In this document: positions 35,038 through 43,646 of the stretch, in pieces | Layout: the number at the start of each line of letters is the position of its first letter | Position numbering within the stretch: the first letter of the stretch is position 1 | Assembly: GCF_022828475.1 (NCBI RefSeq) | Contig: NZ_CP059557.1 | Location: forward strand, 4,449,470-4,513,469 | DNA length: 64,000 nucleotides | Reading direction: 5' to 3' | DNA from: Saccharopolyspora gloriosae | GTDB lineage: Bacteria > Actinomycetota > Actinomycetes > Mycobacteriales > Pseudonocardiaceae | The notes under the pieces: model-generated | Databases searched by the model: none | Told to the model about the DNA's origin: nothing | The model's input: only the letters and a program-made list of their open reading frames with translations | Position numbers and translations under genes: made by a program

Positions 35038-36021
35038 GTGGTCATCATCGAGCGTGCACCGGCCCTGATCGCGGCGAAGAAGGTCGCGCTGATCACCCTG
35101 CTGGTCGGCCTGCTCGCCGGATGCTCCACGGCACCGGCTCCGCCGGAGGCGGCGAGCGTGCCGGTGCCGCACCGGCTCGGCACCGCCTTCGCACCGCCGC
35201 ACCCGGCGCGGGTCGTCGCGCTCGGCCCCGCCGATCTCGACGCGGCGCTCGCCCTGGGCGTGCGGCCGGTCGGGGTCGGTCTGCCGTTGTCGGCGGAGAT
35301 CCCGCCGTGGGCGCAGCGTCCCGACTGGCATCCGGTGACGTTGCGGCCCACCGACGGCGGCTACTCCACCGAGGCCATCGCCGAACTGCACCCGGATCTG
35401 ATCCTCGCGGGCAGCGACTACTACATCGACCGCGAGTATCCCGAGCTGTCCCGCCTCGCACCGACCACCGCGTTCGAGCACGCGCCCGACGAGGAGCCGT
35501 GGCAGGTCACGACCCGGCAGGTCGGGCGGGCGCTGGGCAAGGCCGCCGAGGCCGACCGGCTCGTCACCGGCACCGAGGACCGCATCCGCACCGAATCGGC
35601 GGCACATCCGCAGCTGGCGGGCGCCGAGTTCGCGGTCACCCTCGCGCACGGTCCGGGCGGGCTCGGCGTGATCCGATCTTCGCGGGACGTCACGGTCCGC
35701 ACGCTCACCGAGTTCGGCCTGAGCCTGTCACCGGCCGCGGCGAGCCTTCCGGGAAAGGGGTTCTCCGCGCAGGTCAGCGCGGAGAACCTGGCTCAGGTCG
35801 ACACCGACGTGCTCATCACCGCCTACCCGAATCCGGCGCTGCGCCCGGAACTCGAATCGGCACCGGTCTTCCGCAACCTCCGCGCCGTGCGGGACGGCGG
35901 CTACCTGCCGGTCGACGGCCCGGACTGGCCCGCGCTGCGCGAACCCGGTGTCCTGGCGCTTCCCTACCTGATCGACCACGTGCTGCCCGGCCTCGCCGAA
36001 GCCGCCGCGCACCGGAGCTAG
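35038..36021 (+). CDS. FecB-like siderophore/iron ABC substrate-binding lipoprotein
   Basis: 327 residues from the GTG at 35038. The lipobox LLAGC (about residues 24-28) marks a lipoprotein. The periplasmic binding protein fold (TroA/FecB superfamily) shows VVALGPADLDAALALGVRPVG, IAELHPDLILAGSDYY and DTDVLITAYPNP. The gene probably delivers ferric siderophore to an importer encoded elsewhere. A TAGCCT box 6-7 bases before the start suggests a leaderless mRNA. The same 36-bp leader recurs before the acyl-CoA dehydrogenase at 37211, and a copy of its 3' end lies at 38240-38395. It ends 4 bp into the convergent MerR gene. Confidence 0.82.
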   Translation: MVIIERAPALIAAKKVALITLLVGLLAGCSTAPAPPEAASVPVPHRLGTAFAPPHPARVVALGPADLDAALALGVRPVGVGLPLSAEIPPWAQRPDWHPVTLRPTDGGYSTEAIAELHPDLILAGSDYYIDREYPELSRLAPTTAFEHAPDEEPWQVTTRQVGRALGKAAEADRLVTGTEDRIRTESAAHPQLAGAEFAVTLAHGPGGLGVIRSSRDVTVRTLTEFGLSLSPAAASLPGKGFSAQVSAENLAQVDTDVLITAYPNPALRPELESAPVFRNLRAVRDGGYLPVDGPDWPALREPGVLALPYLIDHVLPGLAEAAAHRS

Positions 36022-36761
36022 CCGTCCTGCGCTAATCGGTCCGAACGCCCGCGTTCAAGAAGTGCGTGCACGCGTTGCAGCACGTCGAGCTGGGCGGTGT
36101 TGTACAGCTCGACGAGTCCTTGACCGACGACCGACATCGCGACGGCTTCTCCCCCTGGAGCAGCCACCTGGGCGTTCTCCAACGACGGATGTTCCTCGTA
36201 GTGCTGGAGGATGTCCGGCGCGAAGCTTTCGGCCAGTCGCTGCCGGGTGTCCTCGCTCGCGTCCACGGGCAGGGCGTCGAATTCGGCGTCGGCCTCCGTG
36301 CGCGGAACCGCGTGCAACTTCTGCAACGAGGCCATCTGCGTCGGCCCGAAGACCCGTGAGCAGATCAGCAGGAAGGACCGGTCGGCGTCGGTCATCTCCC
36401 CGGCGAACGCGTCGAACCCGGCGGGAACATCGGCCGCCGCCCGGTGCTCGAGGATCACCGCCAGTTCCTCCCGCATCTGCTGCTGGCGCCGGATGCTCGC
36501 CGCGAGCTCCGCATCAAGGGTGCGCAGCGTCTGCTCCGCGTGCTCGCCCGATTCCTCCACCGCCGCGATGTCGGACAGCGGCACGCCCAGGTCGACGAGC
36601 CGGCGGATCCGCAGCAGCCGGATCAGATGCCGGACCCCGTACTTCTTGTAACCGTTCGACGACCGTTCCGGCTCGTCCAGCAGGCCGATCCGGTGGTAGT
36701 GCCGGACGGTTTTCAGCGTCGTGCCTGCGAGCTCAGCCAGTTGACGCGTGCTCCACGCCAC
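36018..36761 (-). CDS. MerR-family transcriptional regulator
   Basis: 247 residues from a GTG at 36761 preceded by GGAAGGGGA; the frame extends further upstream without conservation. The N-terminal MerR helix-turn-helix is STRQLAELAGTTLKTVRHYH followed by RIGLLDEPERSSNGYKKYGV. A coiled coil and an all-helical ~150-residue effector domain follow (TipAS-like in size). It overlaps the FecB gene tail-to-tail. A TTGACT box on the minus strand at about 36846-36851 could be its promoter -35. Confidence 0.85.
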   Translation of the reverse strand: MAWSTRQLAELAGTTLKTVRHYHRIGLLDEPERSSNGYKKYGVRHLIRLLRIRRLVDLGVPLSDIAAVEESGEHAEQTLRTLDAELAASIRRQQQMREELAVILEHRAAADVPAGFDAFAGEMTDADRSFLLICSRVFGPTQMASLQKLHAVPRTEADAEFDALPVDASEDTRQRLAESFAPDILQHYEEHPSLENAQVAAPGGEAVAMSVVGQGLVELYNTAQLDVLQRVHALLERGRSDRLAQDG

Positions 36762-36914
36762 CGGATCCCCTTCCCATGCCCGGACGGGGGTGATCCCCGA
36801 CCGTCGAGTTTCTCCGGTAATGAAAAACCGTGCCCTCAGGTCATAGTCAAGCGACGACCCGCGGCGGGGTCGCTCCGGCACCATCCACCACACCCGCATC
36901 GTCGGGCGTCACGA

Positions 36915-37145
36915 CGGTGGCCGGCCCACGCCTTCGCCGGCGGCTCGAACGAGCCGTTGCGCGCGAGCCCGCACCGCGCGTGGTGCGCGGCAACGGAAAC
37001 GACGAGCACAGGCTTCGGCGGACTCACCGGCTCGTCGGTCCCGTTCCGGTGCGGCCTTGGCGAGCTCGACGAACTTCGCCAGACCAGAACGCCCGACCCC
37101 GAGATCGATCCGGGTGCGGCTGAGCAGCGGACCGTGGAGGTGCTG
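36915..37145 (-). pseudogene. Decayed copy of a luciferase-like monooxygenase gene
   Basis: Homologous to the intact gene at 40229-41392. The stretch near 36918-36960 matches that gene's 3' end (CGGCCCACGCCTTCGCC). From there it jumps directly to sequence matching about 40905-41100, still reading [20 protein letters not shown] on the minus strand. About 620 bp between two short CGAGC direct repeats is missing, and frameshifts have accumulated. The rest of the 36762-37210 gap holds nothing else recognisable. Confidence 0.75.
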
Positions 37146-37210
37146 GTTCTCGGCGGGCTTTCCGGGTGAAACGACCTTTCGCCGCCATCCGCCGCGGGTA
37201 GCCTCGCGAC

Positions 37211-38227
37211 GTGGTCACCATTGAGCGCGCGCAGACCCTTGCCGACGAGGTGCTGTTCCCCGCGGCGTCCGCGGTCGATGCCGGCGGCACGGTGCCGCGC
37301 AGCCACTTCGACCTGTTGGCGCAGGAGGGTTTCTACGCGCTGGCGGCGCCGGAGGAGCACGGCGGCCAGGGGTTGACGATCCACGAGAACGCTCGGATCT
37401 TCGAAGCGCTCGCCGGGGGCTGCCTGACCACCGCGTTCGTCTGGGCTCAGCACCACGGCGTGGTGCGCGGGCTCGCCACCACCGACCGCGTCGAACTGCG
37501 GGAGCGCCACCTCGCCGACGCGGTGCGCGGCACGTTGCGCGGCGGAGTGTCGTTCGCCGGGGCCATCCCGCAGCCGCCGCGATTGCACGCGGTGCCGGTC
37601 GACGGCGGCTACCGCCTCGACGGTGAGGCGCCGTTCGTCAGCGGCTGGGGCCTGGTCGACGTGTTGCAGCTGTCGGCGCGGCACGGCGACCTCGTCGTCA
37701 ACGGACTCGTCGAAGCACGGCCGGATACCGGGATCCGCGTCGAACCGCTCGATCTCGTTGCGGCGCAGGGAACCTCGACGGTGCGGCTGTGGTTCGACGG
37801 CTACTTCCTCCCGGCCGACCGGATACTCGGCGAGGTTCCGCACGCGGCGGTGATCGCCGCCCAAGCCGGTAGTTCCCGGCTCAACGGCTCCCTGCCGCTG
37901 GGATTGGCCGGGCGGTGCGCGCGGCTCATCGCCGAAGCCGGACGACGCGAGGTCGCCGACCAGGTCGAAGCTGAACGGGACGCGGTGCGGAACCGGCTGG
38001 ACAAGGCCTTCGACGAGGGCGCGGACATCTCACCCGACCGAGCCGCGGCCGCCGATCTGGCGTTGCGCGCGGCCGGTGCCGTCGTCACCGCGGCCGGAAG
38101 TTCCGCGCTGCTCCTCGGCGCGCACGGGCAGCGATTGGTGCGGGAGGCAACGTTCACCCTGGTGGCCGCCTCCCGGCCGCCGATCAAGGACGGCATCCTG
38201 AGCCTGTTGGCGGGCGGCGTTCGCTGA
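37211..38227 (+). CDS. Acyl-CoA dehydrogenase family flavoprotein
   Basis: 338 residues from the GTG at 37211. The N-terminal helical domain has PRSHFDLLAQEGFYALAAPE, the middle beta domain has SFAGAIPQPPRLHAVPVDGG and EAPFVSGWGLVDVLQLSARH, and the C-terminal four-helix domain is short. Homologues beside NtaA/SnaA-like flavin monooxygenases often act as desulfurisation-type (DszC/SfnB-like) enzymes using reduced flavin rather than beta-oxidation. That could apply here given the downstream neighbours. The first codons and leader are nearly identical to the FecB gene at 35038, and a FecB 3' fragment follows the stop. Confidence 0.8.
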   Translation: MVTIERAQTLADEVLFPAASAVDAGGTVPRSHFDLLAQEGFYALAAPEEHGGQGLTIHENARIFEALAGGCLTTAFVWAQHHGVVRGLATTDRVELRERHLADAVRGTLRGGVSFAGAIPQPPRLHAVPVDGGYRLDGEAPFVSGWGLVDVLQLSARHGDLVVNGLVEARPDTGIRVEPLDLVAAQGTSTVRLWFDGYFLPADRILGEVPHAAVIAAQAGSSRLNGSLPLGLAGRCARLIAEAGRREVADQVEAERDAVRNRLDKAFDEGADISPDRAAAADLALRAAGAVVTAAGSSALLLGAHGQRLVREATFTLVAASRPPIKDGILSLLAGGVR

Positions 38228-38239
38228 GACAGGGCGGCG

Positions 38240-38395
38240 CGCTGAGGCGGTGCGACGTGCGCGACGGCGGTCATCCGCCGGTGGACGGCCACCCGGCCCG
38301 CGCTGCGCGAGCCAGGAGTGCTCGCGCTCCCCTACCTGATCGACCATGTCTCCTCCGGCCTCGCGGACGCGGCCGAACACGCCGGGCCGCTGCTC
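38240..38395 (+). pseudogene. 3'-end fragment of a FecB-like gene
   Basis: Matches the end of the gene at 35038-36021. VRDGG and VDG read in one frame, then after a small indel REPGVLALPYLIDHVSSGLA continues in another. Together with the copied leader at 37190-37225 it flanks the acyl-CoA dehydrogenase. The remaining sequence to 38544 contains no gene I can support. Confidence 0.7.
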
Positions 38396-38544
38396 GGGCG
38401 GCGGCCACCGCGGCTTCGACGTCGCGCGCCCCGGTCACGCGTTCACCGCCGCGGACTCGGCGTAGCCGGGTCAGCGCCTCCAGCAGCGGCACCGCGTCCA
38501 GGTGAGCCGTCTCCGTCACCACCGGCTTGCTGCCGCGTGCGAGG

Positions 38545-39924
38545 TCATCCGAGGGTCACGGCGTGCGCGCGGTGGGTCGGGTCGATCGTGTCACCGCGGC
38601 GGAACAGCTTCTCGCGCAGCGTGCCGGGGTAGTACTCGCGCTGGGCCAGCCCGCGCCGCTGCAGGACCGGCACCACGTGGTCGACCCACTCGTCCCACCA
38701 GCCCAGCGTGGTGATCGGGACGACGTTGAACCCGTCCACCCCGGCGTCGGCCCAGCGCTGCACCTCGTCGGCGATCTGCTCCGGCGTGCCGGCGAACCGG
38801 CCCGGCAGCAGGGCTTTCGACACGAGGAAGTCGCCGAAGGTCACCGGCGAGCCGTCCCCGTAGTCGGCGTCCGCGGCCGCACGCAGCATCGAACGGACGT
38901 GATCACCCAGCTCGACGCGGTCACGCAGCTCGTCGAGGGTGGTGTCCGGGTCGATGTCGGACAGATCGATTCCGCTGCCGCCGCTGAGGAAGGCGCGCAG
39001 GGCGGCGTAGTCGGCATTGTCGCGCAGGTACTGCTGCTTGCGGCGAGCCTCCTGCTCGGTCGACCCGATCACCGTGGACAGCTGGACGATCTTCTTGAGC
39101 GACTTCGGGTCCCGGCCCTGGGACACGGCGAGCTCGTCGAGCACCGCGATGTCGCGGGCCGCGGCCTCGGGGGTGTTCGACGGCAGGAAGGTCACCTCGG
39201 CGTTGCGGACCGCGAATTCCCGGCCCGCGCCCGAATTCCCGGCCTGGAACAGCACCGGGACCCGCTGCGGCGAGGGCTCGACGAGGTGCGGCCCGGCCAC
39301 CTTGTACCGCTCGCCGTTGTGGTCGATGCGGTGGATCCGTTCGGGGGCGAAGAACCGGTTGGTCGCGGCGTCGTGCAGGACCGCACCGTCCTCCCAGGAC
39401 TTCTGCCACAGCTTGTAGGTGACGTCGGCGTATTCCTGTGCCCACCGGTAACGCTCGTCGTGCGAGACGATCCGGTCGTAGCCGAAGTTCTGGAACCCGT
39501 TGGTGAGATAGGACGTGACGATGTTCCACGCGACCCGGCCGTCGGTGAAGTGGTCCAATGAGGACAGTTGGCGGGCGAACGAGAACGGGTGGCTCTGCAC
39601 GATGTTGCTGGTGACCGCGATACCGAGGTGCTCGGTGACCAGGCCCAGCGCCGACACGATCGTGACCGGGTCGGGTTCGGGGAACTGCGAGCCGGCCCGG
39701 ACGGTCGCGGTGCCGTCGCCGAACTCGAGGTCGTAGACGCCGGAGACGTCCGCGACGAACAACGCGTCGAACCGCCCCCGCTCCAGAGTCCGCACGACAT
39801 CAACGTAGGGCTCCAGCTTCGTGTAGCCGTACTGCACCTGCCCCTCGGGTGTGCGCCAGTAGCCGTGGCTGTGGTGGTTGGGCGTCAGGTGCAGGAACGC
39901 GTTGTAGATCAGTTCGCGGGTCAT
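38545..39924 (-). CDS. NtaA/SnaA/DszA-family FMN-dependent monooxygenase
   Basis: 459 residues from the ATG at 39924; a ribosome-binding site is weak. Luciferase-like barrel of the NtaA/DszA type: FLHLTPNHHSHGYWR, DALFVADVSGVYD, FSFARQLSSLDHFTDGRVAW with NIVTSYLTNGFQNFG, and VPVLFQAGNSGAGREFA. Such enzymes use FMNH2 from a separate reductase to oxidise sulfonates, sulfones, chelates or similar. Neighbouring acyl-CoA dehydrogenase and LLM genes suggest an organosulfur or related scavenging locus. No flavin reductase is visible in the window. Confidence 0.88.
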   Translation of the reverse strand: MTRELIYNAFLHLTPNHHSHGYWRTPEGQVQYGYTKLEPYVDVVRTLERGRFDALFVADVSGVYDLEFGDGTATVRAGSQFPEPDPVTIVSALGLVTEHLGIAVTSNIVQSHPFSFARQLSSLDHFTDGRVAWNIVTSYLTNGFQNFGYDRIVSHDERYRWAQEYADVTYKLWQKSWEDGAVLHDAATNRFFAPERIHRIDHNGERYKVAGPHLVEPSPQRVPVLFQAGNSGAGREFAVRNAEVTFLPSNTPEAAARDIAVLDELAVSQGRDPKSLKKIVQLSTVIGSTEQEARRKQQYLRDNADYAALRAFLSGGSGIDLSDIDPDTTLDELRDRVELGDHVRSMLRAAADADYGDGSPVTFGDFLVSKALLPGRFAGTPEQIADEVQRWADAGVDGFNVVPITTLGWWDEWVDHVVPVLQRRGLAQREYYPGTLREKLFRRGDTIDPTHRAHAVTLG

Positions 39925-39984
39925 CGCGTCGGCGGGTCCTTCGACTCGGGGTGTGCAGGGGCGCATCCCGGGACGGCGAGCCGT

Positions 39985-40226
39985 CGCAGCGACCCACCAG
40001 CACGCATACGCGCTCCGCACCGGACCGTCCGGGTGGTGCGCGCGGTGATCGCGGACAGCACCACCGGCGGCGAGCTCGCCACGGTGCGCCCGGCGTGGTG
40101 CTCGCCGAATCCGAAGTGGTCCGGGCCGATCTGCAGCGTGTCGTCGACGTGTTCCGCGGTGCCCCGGCGGGTCCCGGTCACCGGGTCCGGTTCGGTGCTG
40201 CCGAGGCTCAGCACGTCGAGCCGCAC
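39985..40226 (-). pseudogene. N-terminal fragment of another luciferase-like monooxygenase
   Basis: On the minus strand, directly after the stop at 40229, the sequence reads VRLDVLSLGSTEPDPVTGT, then FGFGEHHAGRTVASSPPVVL and SAITARTTRT, the classic LLM N-terminus. It then loses similarity before the NtaA-like gene. Only about 75 residues of a ~350-residue enzyme remain. Confidence 0.65.
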
Positions 40227-40228
40227 CG

Positions 40229-41392
40229 TCAGCGCTCCCCTGCCGGGTGGTCGGCCCACGCCTTCGCCAGCAGCTCGAACGAGCGGAGGCGGTCCTGGTG
40301 GTCGTGGGTGATCGTCGTGATCAGCAGCTCGTCGGCCCCGGTGACTCGGCGCAGCACGTCGAGCCGTTCCACCACGGTCTCCGGGGAGCCGACGATGCGG
40401 GTCTGCAGCCGGTCGGCGACGACGGCGCGCTCGGGGTCGGTCCAGGTGCGCCGGTCCGCTTCGGCCGGGGTCAGGTAGGGCTGGGCGCCATCTCCGTAGC
40501 GGATGTCGTGCACCCAGCCGGCGAACGGCTTGGCGAGTTCCTGCGCGGTGGCGTCGTCGTCGGCGACCAGCACGTCCGCGGAGACCACGAGGTACGGCCG
40601 GTCCAGCCGCGCGGAGGGCTCGAAGGACTCGCGGTAGGACGCGGCCGATTCGAGCACCGTGCTCGGCGTGACGTGGTAGTTCGACACGAACGGCAACCCG
40701 AGCCGCCCCGCCGCGCGGGCACTGGGTCCGGCGCTGGCCCCGAGCACCCACACCTGCAGCAGCGCGTCTTCCGCGGTGAGCGCGTGCGCCTCCTGCCCGT
40801 CGGCGTCGCGGAACGTTCCCTCGAGGAATGCGAGCACCTCGCGCACCTGCTCGTCGTACTCCGGTTGCGCTGTTCCGCCGAGCAGCCGGACGTGCGCTTC
40901 GAGCCGTTGCGCGCGAGCCCGCGACAGGGGGCCGCCGCGCGTGGTGCGCGGCACCGGAAGTCCGTCGACGAACACGGGTTCCGGCGGGCTCACCGGCTCG
41001 TCGGACGGTTCCCGTTCGAGTGCGGCTTTGGCGAGCTCGACGAACTTCGCCAGACCGGAGCGCCCGAGTCCGAGATCGATCCGGTCCGGGTGCAGCTGAG
41101 CGATGGTGCCGAAGTCCTCCGCGACCTGCAGCGGAGAGCGCTGCCCGAGCAGCACCGCACCGGAACCGACCCTGATGCGGCGGGTCGCGGCCGCCACCGA
41201 GGCGATCAGCACCGCCGGGGAGGACGAGGCGACGCCCGGCACCAGGTGATGTTCGGCCAGCCAGAACCGCCGGTAGCCGTACCGCTCGACGTGCTGGGCG
41301 AGGTCGACCGTGTCCCGCAGGGCGCTCGCGGCCGTTCCACCCGAGGGGACCGGCGCCAGGTCGAGGACCGAGAGCGGAACCGATGTCATCAA
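40229..41392 (-). CDS. LLM class flavin-dependent oxidoreductase (MsnO8-like)
   Basis: 387 residues (or 386 from the second Met). Bacterial luciferase-like barrel: [60 protein letters not shown], then the C-terminal [11 protein letters not shown]. This matches the MsnO8/YhbW-type group of LLM monooxygenases acting with reduced FMN. A decayed relative lies at 36915-37145, showing local duplication. The gene follows a CRISPR-repeat-like sequence and tRNA-Cys on the upstream side and would be transcribed first in the minus-strand set. Confidence 0.88.
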   Translation of the reverse strand: MMTSVPLSVLDLAPVPSGGTAASALRDTVDLAQHVERYGYRRFWLAEHHLVPGVASSSPAVLIASVAAATRRIRVGSGAVLLGQRSPLQVAEDFGTIAQLHPDRIDLGLGRSGLAKFVELAKAALEREPSDEPVSPPEPVFVDGLPVPRTTRGGPLSRARAQRLEAHVRLLGGTAQPEYDEQVREVLAFLEGTFRDADGQEAHALTAEDALLQVWVLGASAGPSARAAGRLGLPFVSNYHVTPSTVLESAASYRESFEPSARLDRPYLVVSADVLVADDDATAQELAKPFAGWVHDIRYGDGAQPYLTPAEADRRTWTDPERAVVADRLQTRIVGSPETVVERLDVLRRVTGADELLITTITHDHQDRLRSFELLAKAWADHPAGER

Positions 41393-41400
41393 TGCCTCCC

Positions 41401-41428
41401 GTGTTCCCGCTGCACGCGGGTGAAACCG
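41401..41428. repeat. Single type I-E-like CRISPR repeat
   Basis: A 28-bp sequence starting GTGTTCCCGC, with a CCCGC-TGCAC-GCGGG stem-loop and the 3' end TGAAACCG, closely like type I-E repeats (GTGTTCCCCGC...GCGGGGATGAACCG). No second repeat occurs at the expected ~61-bp spacing, and no cas gene is in the window. It is an orphan repeat or a chance match. Confidence 0.4.
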
Positions 41429-41517
41429 GCCGAACGGCTCAGCGGGCGACGAGCCGCCAGGGACGCCACGTGCCGACTGCCCGGATGCGGCAAAGCCGAC
41501 TCGCCGACGAGGGAAAG

Positions 41518-41592
41518 TGGAGGCGGAGACGGGATTCGAACCCCGTGTGCAGGGCTTTGCAGGCCCTTACCTGGCCGCTCGGTCACTCCGCC
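41518..41592 (-). tRNA. tRNA-Cys (GCA) with encoded CCA
   Basis: Reads GGCGGAGTGACCGAGCGGCC at the 5' end. It has a 7-bp acceptor stem, a 3-bp D stem (ACC/GGT), anticodon stem AGGGC/GCCCT with loop CTGCAAA (anticodon GCA), and 3' CCA encoded at 41518-41520. The T arm ACGGG/CCCGT encloses GTTCGAAT, eight bases rather than the normal seven, so one G is extra. It stands alone between the LLM gene and the pseudouridine synthase. Confidence 0.9.
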
Positions 41593-41895
41593 ACGAAACG
41601 ATTCCGGCGGTGCCGCCGGACGATCGAGAGAAAAGTCCACATCGGACCAACAACGGCCGGAGAACCGCCGGCCGGTCGGAGGTGCACTGCTCAGGGCAGC
41701 GCTGGGGCACAGATCGCGCTCGCGTGCCGCCGAAGGTCGACGTGCAGGCGAGCGAAGAAGAACCGCGCCGCGAAATCCACACCACGATTCTTGCCCCGCG
41801 CCCTGCCCCGGTCAACACTTCGAGGAGGCGTCCCACTGGCTGGACGATCTTCACCGGAACCCTTCCCGTCCACCACGAGTCCGTGCGATCTGAGC

Positions 41896-41957
41896 GTTGT
41901 CCGGTCAGCGGCGAAGCCGATGAGCAGTGGCCACCCGAGCAAGCTGAGGTTCCGCCG
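41896..41957 (+). repeat. Interspersed stem-loop element, copy 3 (truncated)
   Basis: Keeps the head (CAGCGGCGAAGCCGATGAGC) and the tail (GCTGAGGTTCCGCC), but the stem-loop body between GAGCAAG and GCTGAGG is deleted. The surrounding 41593-42007 contains no gene; a TACGCT box 8 bases before the ATG at 42008 suggests a leaderless start. Confidence 0.75.
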
Positions 41958-42007
41958 CCCGGACACCTGCGCGAGCCCTCCCGCCTGGACTCGTACGCTG
42001 GCCGACG

Positions 42008-42919
42008 ATGCGCCGCAAGCTCCGATCTCCGCTACCGCAACGCGACGGGCTGGACGCCGCGCGGATGCGGACACCGGACACCGGGGCGTGGGCGACGATG
42101 CGGGACCACCTCGTCGACCGGTTGCCGATCCCCTCCGGCGAGGTCGACCGGATGCTGCGGGAGCAGCGCGTCGCCCGGCTGGACGGAACCTTCGTCGACG
42201 CTGCCACCCCGTTCGAGCCGGGTTCGTTCCTGTGGATCCAGCGCGAGCTCCCGGCGGAGACGCCGGTGCCGTTCGAACTCGACGTCCTGCACCGCGACGA
42301 GCACCTGCTGGTCGTGGACAAGCCGCACTTCCTGGCCACCACCCCGCGCGGCGGGCACGTCGCCGAGACGGCGCTGATCCGGCTGCGCCGCGCCCTGGAA
42401 CTGCCGGAGCTCAGCCCCGCGCATCGGCTGGACCGGATGACGGCGGGCCTGGTGCTGTTCACGGTGCACGAGGCCGCCCGCCGGGAATACCAGCTGCTGT
42501 TCCAGAACCGCTTGGTGCACAAGGAATACGAGGCGATCGCGCGCCACGACCCGAGCCTGTCGCTGCCGACGGTGGTGCGCAGCAGGATCGTCAAGGAACG
42601 CGGCGTGCTCCAAGCCCACGAGGTATCGGGGCCGGTGAACGCGGAGACCCGCGTCGAGATCGTCGAACGCCGCGAGGACGCCGCCCGCTACCGGTTGCTT
42701 CCCGAGACCGGGCGAACCCACCAGCTCCGGGTGCACCTGGCTTCGCTGGGCGTGCCGATCATCGGCGACGACCTCTACCCGCGAGTGCGGGATCGCGCGG
42801 CGGACGACTTCACGGATCCGTTGCGGCTGCTGGCGAAAGCCCTCGTTTTCACCGATCCGATCACGGGCGCGCAACGACGCTTCGAGAGCCGCCGCACCCT
42901 CTCCTGGCCGAGCGCCTGA
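42008..42919 (+). CDS. RluA-family 23S/tRNA pseudouridine synthase
   Basis: 303 residues. The conserved RluA catalytic motif HRLDRMTAGLVLF carries the nucleophilic Asp at about 142. LDVLHRDEHLLVVDKPHFLA, VHKEYEAIA and ETGRTHQLRVHLASLGVPI followed by GDDLYP complete the fold. It isomerises uridine in rRNA or tRNA; the exact site cannot be predicted. A short N-terminal extension replaces the S4 domain seen in some relatives. It is monocistronic. Confidence 0.9.
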   Translation: MRRKLRSPLPQRDGLDAARMRTPDTGAWATMRDHLVDRLPIPSGEVDRMLREQRVARLDGTFVDAATPFEPGSFLWIQRELPAETPVPFELDVLHRDEHLLVVDKPHFLATTPRGGHVAETALIRLRRALELPELSPAHRLDRMTAGLVLFTVHEAARREYQLLFQNRLVHKEYEAIARHDPSLSLPTVVRSRIVKERGVLQAHEVSGPVNAETRVEIVERREDAARYRLLPETGRTHQLRVHLASLGVPIIGDDLYPRVRDRAADDFTDPLRLLAKALVFTDPITGAQRRFESRRTLSWPSA

Positions 42920-43151
42920 GGCCCGCCGCCGCGACACAAGGCTCCATTGCACCGAACGTGATCGACCGTGCACGATTCCGGGTACGCCCGCGAACCCGCA
43001 CGTCCGACCTACGAACTACGGTTGGCGCACCACCGACCGCATACCGTGGCGACCGCAGGATGTTCGCAGCGGCGGTGAGCTGTTTCGTACGATTGCGCGA
43101 GTCGTGACAGGACGATCGACAAGGGCAACATCCGCTGCGGGAGGCGTCCGG

Positions 43152-43595
43152 ATGAACTGGAAACTGCAAGGGGCCATCGCCGGGGGCGCCGTCGTGCTGA
43201 TCGCCGTCATCGCCTACCTGGTCGTCCCCTTCGGTTCGAGCTCCGACGTGTCGATCGACACGCCCGACGACGACTACCGGTTCTCCAGGGACTTCCTGGT
43301 CAGGGTGTCCGGAGAGGTCCCCGAGCCGGACCGGATATGGATCGTCACCGAGGACGAGCAGGGCACGTGGCGCCCGCTCGAAGAAGCCACCGCGAGCCCG
43401 AAGGGCGGGCGCAGCGCCACGGTGCGCGCGGGCAAGGTGACCTCGCCGGTGCGGCTCTGCGCGGTGCGCACGGACACGGCGGCCGCCGACGTCTTCCACG
43501 GCTCCACGGTGGACAACAAGCCGACGCCCGGAGCCCCGGAGTTACCGCCGGGAGCCGAAGAGCTCGACTGCACGGACGTGGAACCCGCCCGGTAA
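43152..43595 (+). CDS. Single-pass membrane protein with extracellular domain, unknown function
   Basis: 147 residues from the ATG at 43152 with GGGAGG 7 bases upstream. One N-terminal membrane helix (about 7-27, AIAGGAVVLIAVIAYLVVPF) precedes an extracellular part of about 115 residues. That part has VSGEVPEPDRIWIVTEDEQG, an Ig/beta-sandwich-like pattern, and two Cys (LCAV, LDCTD) that may form a disulfide. It is convergent with mftR and not obviously connected to the mycofactocin genes. Confidence 0.7.
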   Translation: MNWKLQGAIAGGAVVLIAVIAYLVVPFGSSSDVSIDTPDDDYRFSRDFLVRVSGEVPEPDRIWIVTEDEQGTWRPLEEATASPKGGRSATVRAGKVTSPVRLCAVRTDTAAADVFHGSTVDNKPTPGAPELPPGAEELDCTDVEPAR

Positions 43596-43646
43596 GCGTT
43601 CCGCCCGCAGGCCACCGGAACCTCAGCGGCCCCCGCGCAGTCGAGC

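Noticed and set aside
38396-38522. Short minus-strand frame reading VTETAHLDAVPLLEALTRLR
   Set aside because: Looks coding-like but no family could be recognised and it runs into the FecB remnant; too weak to list.
41393-42007. CRISPR array
   Set aside because: Only one repeat-like sequence is present, with no regularly spaced partner and no cas genes, so it is listed as a single repeat.
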